A stretch of 64,000 nt of DNA from Planctomycetota bacterium (GTDB taxonomy: Bacteria > Planctomycetota > Phycisphaerae > UBA1845): NCBI GenBank assembly GCA_016208685.1, contig JACQXM010000051.1:124001-188000 (forward strand). The letters are read 5' to 3'. The notes under the pieces are model-generated. The model was not told the origin of the DNA and did no database searches. It saw only the letters and a program-made list of their open reading frames with translations. This document shows positions 51,432 through 58,457 of the stretch, in pieces. Made by a program: the position numbers and the translations under genes. Within the stretch, counting starts at the first letter, position 1. Every line of letters begins with the position of its first letter.

Positions 51432-53207
51432 GTGCGGGACGCACTCACCCGTCTGGGCATCGAGGGGGACCCCTTGGTCCGCGCCGCGCAGGAGGAGCAG
51501 TTCGGCGATTACCAGTCAAACTGCGCCATGGTGCTCGCCAAGCGGCTGGGGAGGAAGCCCCGCGAGCTCGCGGTCGAGATCATCGCCCACCTCTCGATTG
51601 CCGAGTTGTGCGAACCGCCGGAAATCGCCGGGCCGGGCTTCATCAACTTCCGGATCACGCCCGCGGCGATGGCCCGGCGGCTGGGGGCGATTCCCGCGGC
51701 CGGACACGCCGGCGTGGAGCGCCTGGGCATCGAGCGCACGCCGCGCCCGCAGCGTGTGATCGTGGACCTTTCCAGTCCCAACCTCGCCAAGGAGATGCAC
51801 GTTGGGCACCTGCGAAGCACGGTGATCGGGGATTGCATCGCCCGGGTGCTGGAGTTCGCGGGGCACGAGGTACTCCGTGAAAACCACGTCGGCGACTGGG
51901 GCACCCAGTTCGGCATGCTGGTGGCGTACCTCCGCCGCATCCGACCCGAGGTGGAACGGAACCCCGAGTCCCTCATCATCAAGGACCTGGAAGCGTTCTA
52001 CGTGGAGGCGAAGACGCAGTTTGACGCCGACGACACCTTCAAGGCGCAATCGCGCGAGGCGGTGGTGGCGCTGCAACAAGGGGACGCAACCACGCGGCGC
52101 ATCTGGCAGGCGTTCTGCGAAGAATCTCTGCGGCACTGCCACGCGCTGTACGGTCGGCTGGGCGTGCGGCTCGTCGACCGCGGCGAAAGCTACTATAACG
52201 AGCTCATGCAGGAGGTCGTCGCGCGGCTGGAGCAGAGGCGGCAAGACGACCCCAACAGCGCCGTGCGCCTCAGCGAAGGCGCGTTGTGCGTGTTCCTCGA
52301 GGGGTTCAAGACCCGCGACGGCCAGCCCTTGCCGCTCATCGTTCGCAAGTCCGACGGCGGGTTTAATTACGCAACCTCGGACCTGGCGACCATTCTGCAC
52401 CGGGTGGAGCACCTGGGCGCCACGCGGATCATCTATGTCGTGGGTCTGTCACAGAAGCAGCATTTCGAAATGCTCTTCGCCGCGGCACGCAAAGTGGGGT
52501 TCGTGGGCGAGGAGGTGTCGCTGCACCATCTGGGGTTCGGCAACATGCTCTCCCCCGGGGGCAAGCCGTTTAAGACCCGCGAAGGCGGAACCGTGAAACT
52601 CAGGGATCTGCTCGACGAGGCGGTAGAGCGGGCGCGGCGCGTGTTGCAGGAGCCGCGCGAGGAAGACTGGTCCGCGGGCCGGCCGGATCGGGCGAGCCTG
52701 GCGGACGCGGACATGCAGCGGATCGCGGAAACCGTGGGACTGGCGGCCGTCAAGTATTTCGACCTCTCGCACGCCCTGGGCAGCGACTACAAGTTCGACC
52801 TGGACACCATGCTTTCGCTGGAGGGCAACACGGCGCCCTACATGCTGTACGCCTACGCCCGCATCCGTTCCATCGGGCGGAAGGCGGGGATCGACTTCGA
52901 CGCCCTGCCGGCAACGGACCTCGTCCTGGAGCACCCTGCGGAAATCGGTCTGGCGAAAACGCTCTTGCGCTTCGCAGAGGTCGTGCAAGTGGCGAGCGAT
53001 GAGCTGAAGCCCAACGTGCTCACCGACTACATGTACGAGCTTTCGCGGGCCTTCAGCCGGTTCTATGACAAGCGGTTGGGAGTACGGGTCATCGACGCGT
53101 CGCCCGAGACGATCCGGCTCTCCCGTCTGCGGTTGTGCGATCTGACGGCGCGGACGCTGAAGTTGGGGTTGGACCTGCTGGGGATCGCCACGTTGGAGCA
53201 GATGTAG
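51432..53207 (+). CDS. argS: Arginyl-tRNA synthetase
   Basis: The 591-residue product from GTG 51432 matches class I ArgS. The N-terminal additional domain is followed by SSPNLAKEMHVGHLRST with the HIGH-type HVGH at 123. The middle has VGDWGTQFGMLVAYL, and the KMSK-like loop reads GGKPFKTREGG. The C-terminus carries the DALR anticodon domain (ALGSDYKFDLDTMLS, then APYMLYAYARIRSI). It charges tRNA-Arg. The GTG has no Shine-Dalgarno; in-frame sequence back to a stop at 51384-51386 reads like extra N-terminal ArgS residues, so the true start may lie near 51399. Confidence 0.95.
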   Translation: MRDALTRLGIEGDPLVRAAQEEQFGDYQSNCAMVLAKRLGRKPRELAVEIIAHLSIAELCEPPEIAGPGFINFRITPAAMARRLGAIPAAGHAGVERLGIERTPRPQRVIVDLSSPNLAKEMHVGHLRSTVIGDCIARVLEFAGHEVLRENHVGDWGTQFGMLVAYLRRIRPEVERNPESLIIKDLEAFYVEAKTQFDADDTFKAQSREAVVALQQGDATTRRIWQAFCEESLRHCHALYGRLGVRLVDRGESYYNELMQEVVARLEQRRQDDPNSAVRLSEGALCVFLEGFKTRDGQPLPLIVRKSDGGFNYATSDLATILHRVEHLGATRIIYVVGLSQKQHFEMLFAAARKVGFVGEEVSLHHLGFGNMLSPGGKPFKTREGGTVKLRDLLDEAVERARRVLQEPREEDWSAGRPDRASLADADMQRIAETVGLAAVKYFDLSHALGSDYKFDLDTMLSLEGNTAPYMLYAYARIRSIGRKAGIDFDALPATDLVLEHPAEIGLAKTLLRFAEVVQVASDELKPNVLTDYMYELSRAFSRFYDKRLGVRVIDASPETIRLSRLRLCDLTARTLKLGLDLLGIATLEQM

Positions 53208-53293
53208 TCGTCGGGCGCGGCGCGATCGACGCTTCGCCATGCCGAAGCGCGGCGTTCCGGCGCGGGTTGGCGGATTTCCCGCCGCGCGGGTCG

Positions 53294-54295
53294 TCAGACG
53301 CGGGTGAGCAGCACCGGCCGGTTACGCACGTAGCGCTCCACGTTCGCCGCGTATTGCCGCATCGCGTCCCGGACCGCCGCGTCCTCTTCCCCGGCGTTCG
53401 CCGGATCGAACAAAGTCTGCACGATCTCCAGGCGGTACCGAAACCCGCGTTCCGGCACGATGAACCCCTGAACGACGGGTACACCGCAGCGGATGGCCAC
53501 GCGTAGCGGTCCGGACAAAAAGGCACGCGTTTCGCCGAACACCGTGACCTTCTCGGTTTTCTGGTTGGGGTGTCGCACGCGGCTGACGTCCATGGCGCTG
53601 CCCACGACGTAGCCGTCCTGGAAACAGCGATAGAGGTCCCGGGGGTAGCTGTCCGCGTACAGCACGCGCATGCGGCCCAGTTCCGGGAAGCGCCGGTCCC
53701 ATCGTGCCTGCATGTACCGCCGGATGCCCCCTTCCTGCCGGTCGCGAACGCCCGCCACCTTGTAGCCGCAGAGTGTCATCAGCATGGCAGCGACGTGGTG
53801 CGGGCCGTGGTGCGAGAGCGCCACGTAGACGCCGCGCCCCCGGGCGACGGCGCGGTCAATGGCCTCTCGGCCGTTGATGGTGTAAAGCGACACCGCCCGC
53901 GTGCGCGGCAGGCAGTCGACGATAAGGTAGAACAGTTTGTCGCAGCGCGTCTGCTGGAAGTACTCGCGGGTGGCGCGACGGTGCTCGGCCGCGGAGGGCC
54001 GTCGTCCCAGCACGCGCTCCAGCGCCGCGGCGAACCGGCGGCGGCGCTTGTAGTTGATGAGCCATTCGACGCTGCCGAACAGCCGCCCGAAGCGGTAGAG
54101 GCCCTCCAGCGTCAGCAGGCGCAACATCCACCATGCCACCGCATGGGCAACACCAAAGGCGAGCGATTCCCACCATCCGACTGGCGCGGGCGGCTCACCC
54201 GAGGGCGCTTCGGCCGCGGCGCTCGACGACAGCCCGCGGTTCCATTCGGTCCCGGATCGGGTCTCCGAGGTCCGGCTGACATTGGTGCGCACCAC
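53294..54295 (-). CDS. Lipid A type lysophospholipid acyltransferase (LpxL/HtrB-like)
   Basis: I place the start at the GTG pair near 54295, giving 333 residues; the upstream frame is basic and unsupported, and no Shine-Dalgarno is visible. A membrane segment (AVAWWMLRLLTLEGLYRFGRL) lies near the N-terminus. VYVALSHHGPHHVAAML carries the catalytic His of the family's HX4D/E site in altered form (SHHGPHH). VRDRQEGGIRRYMQARW and later PLRVAIRCGVPVVQGFI match PF03279. It should transfer a fatty acyl chain to lipid A or a related lipid in the inner membrane. It is divergent from the MoaD-MoaE gene. The exact substrate is unknown. Confidence 0.8.
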   Translation of the reverse strand: MVRTNVSRTSETRSGTEWNRGLSSSAAAEAPSGEPPAPVGWWESLAFGVAHAVAWWMLRLLTLEGLYRFGRLFGSVEWLINYKRRRRFAAALERVLGRRPSAAEHRRATREYFQQTRCDKLFYLIVDCLPRTRAVSLYTINGREAIDRAVARGRGVYVALSHHGPHHVAAMLMTLCGYKVAGVRDRQEGGIRRYMQARWDRRFPELGRMRVLYADSYPRDLYRCFQDGYVVGSAMDVSRVRHPNQKTEKVTVFGETRAFLSGPLRVAIRCGVPVVQGFIVPERGFRYRLEIVQTLFDPANAGEEDAAVRDAMRQYAANVERYVRNRPVLLTRV

Positions 54296-54351
54296 GGCAC
54301 GACTGTAGCTGCGGCGGCGCGGGGCTTCAACGTGCCTACGCCTGGAGCCTG

Positions 54352-54378
54352 TTGACGGGCGGCGCGGCGCCGTAGAAT
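54352..54378 (+). promoter_or_regulatory. Candidate promoter of the moaD-moaE fusion
   Basis: TTGACG at 54352-54357 and TAGAAT at 54373-54378 are 15 bases apart, shorter than ideal. Transcription would start about five bases before the GTG at 54390, so the leader would be minimal. Confidence 0.35.
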
Positions 54379-54389
54379 TCCGCGGCAGC

Positions 54390-55121
54390 GTGTCCGAGGC
54401 CGCGTCCATTTCGGTTCGACTGGTCTTCCTCGGTCCGTCCCGGGACCTGGCGGCGGCCGAATCCACGCGCGTGCAGCTCCCCGCCGGGGCCACCATCGCC
54501 GATTTGCGCTCCTGGCTGGCGCAGGAGTATCCCAGGCTCGCCGCGGGACTGCACACCATGCGCTTGGCGGTAAACGAGACCTTCGCCCATGACTCGGACG
54601 TACTGCACGGCGGAGACGAAGTGGCGCTCGTGCCGCCGGTATCCGGCGGGTCGGGCCAGGAGGAGGTCTGGGTTGATCTTCTGCCGGGTCCTATCCCGGT
54701 GGAACGAGTGCGGAGGTTCCTTCTTAACGACCCCCGGCTGGGGGGGATTGTGACGTTCGAGGGCGCGGCGCGGGCGGAAGGGGACGCCGGACACGGCGCG
54801 CTGTTGCGCCTCGAGTATGAAGCTTACGAGTCGATGGCCCGCCGGCAGTTGGAGCGGCTCGCCCGGGAAGCGGTGACGCGCTGGTGCGCCGGGAGAGTGG
54901 CCGTGCTGCATCGCCTGGGCGGCGTTGCCGTCGGCGAAGTCTCCGTCGTGGTGGCGGTGGCCACCCCCCATCGCGCCGAGGCGTTCGAAGCCTGTCGATG
55001 GCTGATCGACGAGCTGAAGCGCCACGTGCCCATCTGGAAGAAGGACGTGTTTGCCGACGGCTTTGTGCGTTGGGTGGAGCCGACGGCGGGGGATGCTCAG
55101 GAGGTCGCATCCGATGCCTGA
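54390..55121 (+). CDS. moaD-moaE: MoaD-MoaE fusion, molybdopterin synthase
   Basis: The 243-residue product joins both subunits of molybdopterin synthase. Residues 1-87 are MoaD-like (ISVRLVFLGPSRDLAAAES, LRLAVNETFA) and end in the Gly-Gly that carries the thiocarboxylate in free MoaD (PPVSGG, 86-87). Residues ~94-236 are MoaE, with LRLEYEAYESMA, VLHRLGGVAVGEVSVV and PIWKKDVFADG with the active-site Lys pair. Because the Gly-Gly is internal, cleavage after it would be needed to form the sulfur carrier, as reported for mycobacterial MoaX fusions. The gene overlaps nth by eight bases. No other moa genes are near. Confidence 0.92.
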   Translation: MSEAASISVRLVFLGPSRDLAAAESTRVQLPAGATIADLRSWLAQEYPRLAAGLHTMRLAVNETFAHDSDVLHGGDEVALVPPVSGGSGQEEVWVDLLPGPIPVERVRRFLLNDPRLGGIVTFEGAARAEGDAGHGALLRLEYEAYESMARRQLERLAREAVTRWCAGRVAVLHRLGGVAVGEVSVVVAVATPHRAEAFEACRWLIDELKRHVPIWKKDVFADGFVRWVEPTAGDAQEVASDA

Positions 55122-55887
55122 CAAACGCCCGCGGAAACCCGCCAAACGAAGCGCAAAGGCCGGCGCGCCGCGCCGGGGATCAAGGTCCGCGCGCGGGCAG
55201 CCCGGTGCTACGCGTGCGCGGGCCGCGGAATCACCGGCCGCCCGCAAACGCCGGGCGGTGCGAATCCTCGAGGCGTTGCACGAGCTCTATCCCGAGGCGA
55301 CCTGCGCGCTGCACCACGGCGATCCCTGGCAGTTGCTGATCGCCACGATCCTGTCGGCGCAATCGACGGACGAAACGGTGAACAAAGTTACGCCGGTGCT
55401 GTTCTCCCGTTATCCGTCGCCGGCAACTCTGGCGGCGGCGCCGCTCGCCGAGATTGAGGAGGTGATTCACTCCACGGGATTCTTCCGGCAGAAGGCCCGG
55501 AACGTCCGGGAGGCGTCGCGCCGCATCGCGGAGGACTTCGGCGGCACGGTCCCGGACACCATGGAGGCCCTGACGTCCCTCCCCGGTGTGGCGCGTAAGA
55601 CCGCCAACGTGGTGCTCGGAACGGCCTTCGGGCAGAACGAGGGCGTGGTCGTGGACACGCACGTGGGCCGCCTCGCGACCCGCCTGGGGCTGGCGTGGTC
55701 CGCAAAGGACGGCAAGGATGCGGTCAAAATCGAGCGCGACCTGATGGAACTCATCCCTCGCGCCGACTGGACGTTCCTGGGGCACGCCTTGATCTGGCAC
55801 GGACGCCGTGTGTGCTCCGCGCGTAAGCCGGCCTGTGCCGCCTGCCACCTGGCGCCAGACTGCCCTTCTGCGGGAACGTTCGATTAG
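55114..55887 (+). CDS. nth: Endonuclease III
   Basis: The 257-residue product starts at ATG 55114, inside the end of the moaD-moaE gene. A basic Ala/Arg/Lys-rich tail of about 45 residues precedes the enzyme. The helix-hairpin-helix LPGVARKTANVVLG holds the catalytic Lys (162), and VVVDTHV the catalytic Asp (181). Four Cys at 234, 241, 244 and 250 form the 4Fe-4S cluster. It removes oxidised pyrimidines and cuts abasic sites. The N-terminal tail is longer than in E. coli Nth and may help DNA binding. Overlap with the upstream gene suggests coupling. Confidence 0.95.
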   Translation: MPDKRPRKPAKRSAKAGAPRRGSRSARGQPGATRARAAESPAARKRRAVRILEALHELYPEATCALHHGDPWQLLIATILSAQSTDETVNKVTPVLFSRYPSPATLAAAPLAEIEEVIHSTGFFRQKARNVREASRRIAEDFGGTVPDTMEALTSLPGVARKTANVVLGTAFGQNEGVVVDTHVGRLATRLGLAWSAKDGKDAVKIERDLMELIPRADWTFLGHALIWHGRRVCSARKPACAACHLAPDCPSAGTFD

Positions 55888-55890
55888 CGC

Positions 55891-55920
55891 TTGAACTAAG
55901 TCCTCTAATTCTGGTAAGAT
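55891..55920 (+). promoter_or_regulatory. Candidate promoter for the metalloprotease gene at 56160
   Basis: TTGAAC at 55891-55896 and TAAGAT at 55915-55920 are 18 bases apart, a good housekeeping-type promoter three bases after the nth stop codon. It would give a leader of about 230 bases before 56160. Confidence 0.45.
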
Positions 55921-56159
55921 GAACTGTGTTTGGGCCGGCATCCGCAGTTGTCTCCGCGCTGGAGGGCGCCGAGAGGCGGAAGTTCGGTGTCAGCGACGCT
56001 ACCAACGCGCTAACATCGGGGCGCGCACCCTTCCCCGGCCGCTTCGTGCCGGGATTTCGGACGTCGGGCAGCGTTGGAGCGCTTTAGGGGTCTATCATCA
56101 TTGCGCACGCCCGGGTGAGGGTCTCCCATCCGGGGTTCGCGCTCGCTTTGGAGCTTGAA

Positions 56160-58358
56160 ATGAACGCATGGAAGTTGGGAAGGGCCCTCCTGGTGGGCGT
56201 TGGTGTGCTGGCGCTGGCGACTGCGGTCGTCCTGATGGGGTGGCGGCAAGGTGGCAGTGTCAGCACCTTGGCTGTGTATGACCGGGCGGACGAGCTGTCG
56301 CTGGCGTGGAACCCGCCGGCCGAGGACGATCTGGCCGTTTCGGCCGCAACCCTCGGCCGGTTGGGGACTCCCTATTTCGGCGTACTGCCCGGACCCTGGC
56401 CGGGGACCGTGCTGTCGAACCGCACGCCCTTGGCCGTTTGTTTCGCGCCGGGCACCTCCGATGAAATCATGGACGCCGTCAATCAGGCGATGCTCGCCCA
56501 GGCCGGCGGTCCGCTGGCCTATTACCTGACGGGGCGCTGGTCGGGCTCCCAGGGTTCGCCGCGATCGCTGACCTGGAGCTTCGTCCCCGACGGTTTGAAC
56601 ATCCCCTCCGGCATCGGTGAGCCGGCGGCGGCCAGCGAACTCTTCTCGCGCATGGACGCCCTCTTCGGGGGAAACCGTGCCTTGTGGATCAGCAAGTTCC
56701 AGCAGTGTTTCGACCGCTGGGCCTCCCTCGTCGGTACCGACTATACGCGCATTACGTTCGGCGGCAACGACTGGGACGACGGCGGCACCTGGGGCCTGGC
56801 GGGAAACGCCAACCGCGGCGACGTGCGCATCAGTATGAAGAACATCGACGGCGGGTTCAATGTGCTCGCCTACAACCAATTCCCCTCGAACGGCGACATG
56901 GTGATCGACCGCAGCGAAAGCTGGAACTCGGTGACCAACGACTACCGCTTTCTGCGCAACACGCTGATGCACGAACACGGTCACGGCCTGGGGCTCCTGC
57001 ACGTATGCCCCCTGAACAACAGCAAGCTCATGGAGCCCAACCTGGCGACCAACTTCGACGGGCCGCAGCATGACGACATCCGCGCCGGACAGCGGCACTA
57101 TGGCGACGATTATGAAGACAACAATACCTCCGCCGGCGCCAGCGATCTGGGGGTCTTGACCGCCGGTGCCACGCTTACGCTGGGGACCGTTCCCGCGCCG
57201 AGCGTTGGCCCCAACACCTCCATCCTGAGCATCGATGCCGAGGCGGAACAGGACTACTTCAAGTTTACCATCACCGGGCCGCGCGACGTTTCCGTTACCG
57301 TCACCCCCAAGGGGCTTTCGTACGACTCCAGCCAGCAGTCCGGGCCGAGTTGCCTGAGCGGTAATTTCATCAACTCCCTTACGGCCGCCAATCTGAACGT
57401 TTCCTTGCTCGACACCGACGGCACCACGGTGCTGATTAACGCGGCCGCACAACCGGCCGGCTCCGTGGAGTCGTTCACGTTCCCGATCACCGCTGCCGGT
57501 GACTACTACATCCGCGTCTATGAGGACGTCGGCAGCCCCACCACGGAGACGCAGCTTTACGAGATGACCATCGCCACCAACACCTGCGTCGACGATCTCG
57601 ATTGCAGCGACGGGCAGTTCTGCAACGGCGCCGAGACCTGTAACAGCGGTAACTGCCTGGCCGGTGCCGATCCCTGTCCCGGGTTGAATTGCTCCAATGC
57701 CGCGGGCGCCTGCATGCCATTCGCTCCCGTCATCGATCCCGGTGACACAGGCAAGAACCGGTACGTATCGTTCACGCCCAACAATGGTCCGGGGGTTACG
57801 GGATACCGCCTCGACATGACCGCGAGCGGCAAGTTCCCGGGCTCGGTGGGCACACTCGGGTGGGTCGGCCCCCCGTTTGAAGCCGGGTGCCCGGCGGCAT
57901 GCAGCGGCATCTTCATCGCCCGCGTCGTGGACGAGGCGAGCGCTCACTTCACCGACACCTGGCCCACCACGGTTCACGTCGGCGATTGCGAAATCACTCC
58001 GGATGCTGACTTCGAGCTGCGGGCGATTCTCGACGGGGCCGACAAGAATAACCCCGCGAACTACTCTGCCCCCCTGCCGCTCGCCACGGTTCCCGAGCCC
58101 ACTCCCAAGAAGTGGGGGGATTGCGTCGGGAGCTTCTTCATCGTGTTCTGGGACGGTCCGAACGGTGTAGTCAACTTCAACGACGTTTCCGCGGCCCTCC
58201 AGAAGTACATCGGCGATCCGACGGCTCCGCATCTCACCGCGATAGACGTCCACGATGAGGTTCCCAACGCGCTGATCAACATCAGCGATGTGTTTCTGCT
58301 GATCAAGGCGTTCCAGGGCAACGAGTACCCGTTCAGCGATCCGGCGTTGTGCCCGTAG
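56160..58358 (+). CDS. Secreted matrixin-like zinc metalloprotease with shared C-terminal module
   Basis: The 732-residue product starts at ATG 56160, six bases after GGAG. An N-terminal hydrophobic segment (ALLVGVGVLALATAVVLMG) is a signal or anchor. The catalytic domain runs to about 310 with the metzincin zinc motif HEHGHGLGLLH near 270 and a Met-turn candidate LMEPNL. Residues ~315-475 look like a PPC domain (AEQDYFKFTITG, GDYYIRVYE). A Cys-rich stretch follows (CVDDLDCSDGQFCNG). The last ~205 residues are the KNRYVSF module with a degenerate dockerin-like doublet (PNGVVNFNDVSAALQKY, INISDVFLLIKAFQG). It is followed after 99 bases by another metalloprotease with the same tail. Confidence 0.88.
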   Translation: MNAWKLGRALLVGVGVLALATAVVLMGWRQGGSVSTLAVYDRADELSLAWNPPAEDDLAVSAATLGRLGTPYFGVLPGPWPGTVLSNRTPLAVCFAPGTSDEIMDAVNQAMLAQAGGPLAYYLTGRWSGSQGSPRSLTWSFVPDGLNIPSGIGEPAAASELFSRMDALFGGNRALWISKFQQCFDRWASLVGTDYTRITFGGNDWDDGGTWGLAGNANRGDVRISMKNIDGGFNVLAYNQFPSNGDMVIDRSESWNSVTNDYRFLRNTLMHEHGHGLGLLHVCPLNNSKLMEPNLATNFDGPQHDDIRAGQRHYGDDYEDNNTSAGASDLGVLTAGATLTLGTVPAPSVGPNTSILSIDAEAEQDYFKFTITGPRDVSVTVTPKGLSYDSSQQSGPSCLSGNFINSLTAANLNVSLLDTDGTTVLINAAAQPAGSVESFTFPITAAGDYYIRVYEDVGSPTTETQLYEMTIATNTCVDDLDCSDGQFCNGAETCNSGNCLAGADPCPGLNCSNAAGACMPFAPVIDPGDTGKNRYVSFTPNNGPGVTGYRLDMTASGKFPGSVGTLGWVGPPFEAGCPAACSGIFIARVVDEASAHFTDTWPTTVHVGDCEITPDADFELRAILDGADKNNPANYSAPLPLATVPEPTPKKWGDCVGSFFIVFWDGPNGVVNFNDVSAALQKYIGDPTAPHLTAIDVHDEVPNALINISDVFLLIKAFQGNEYPFSDPALCP

Positions 58359-58457
58359 GGTCCGTGCGTAAGTGAGTCGTCCGCGGCGACGTCCGCTTCG
58401 TGGTGCGTCGCACCGGGCGTTGTCGGCCCGGCGCTTTGCCGGCAGGTGAGAGAAGCA

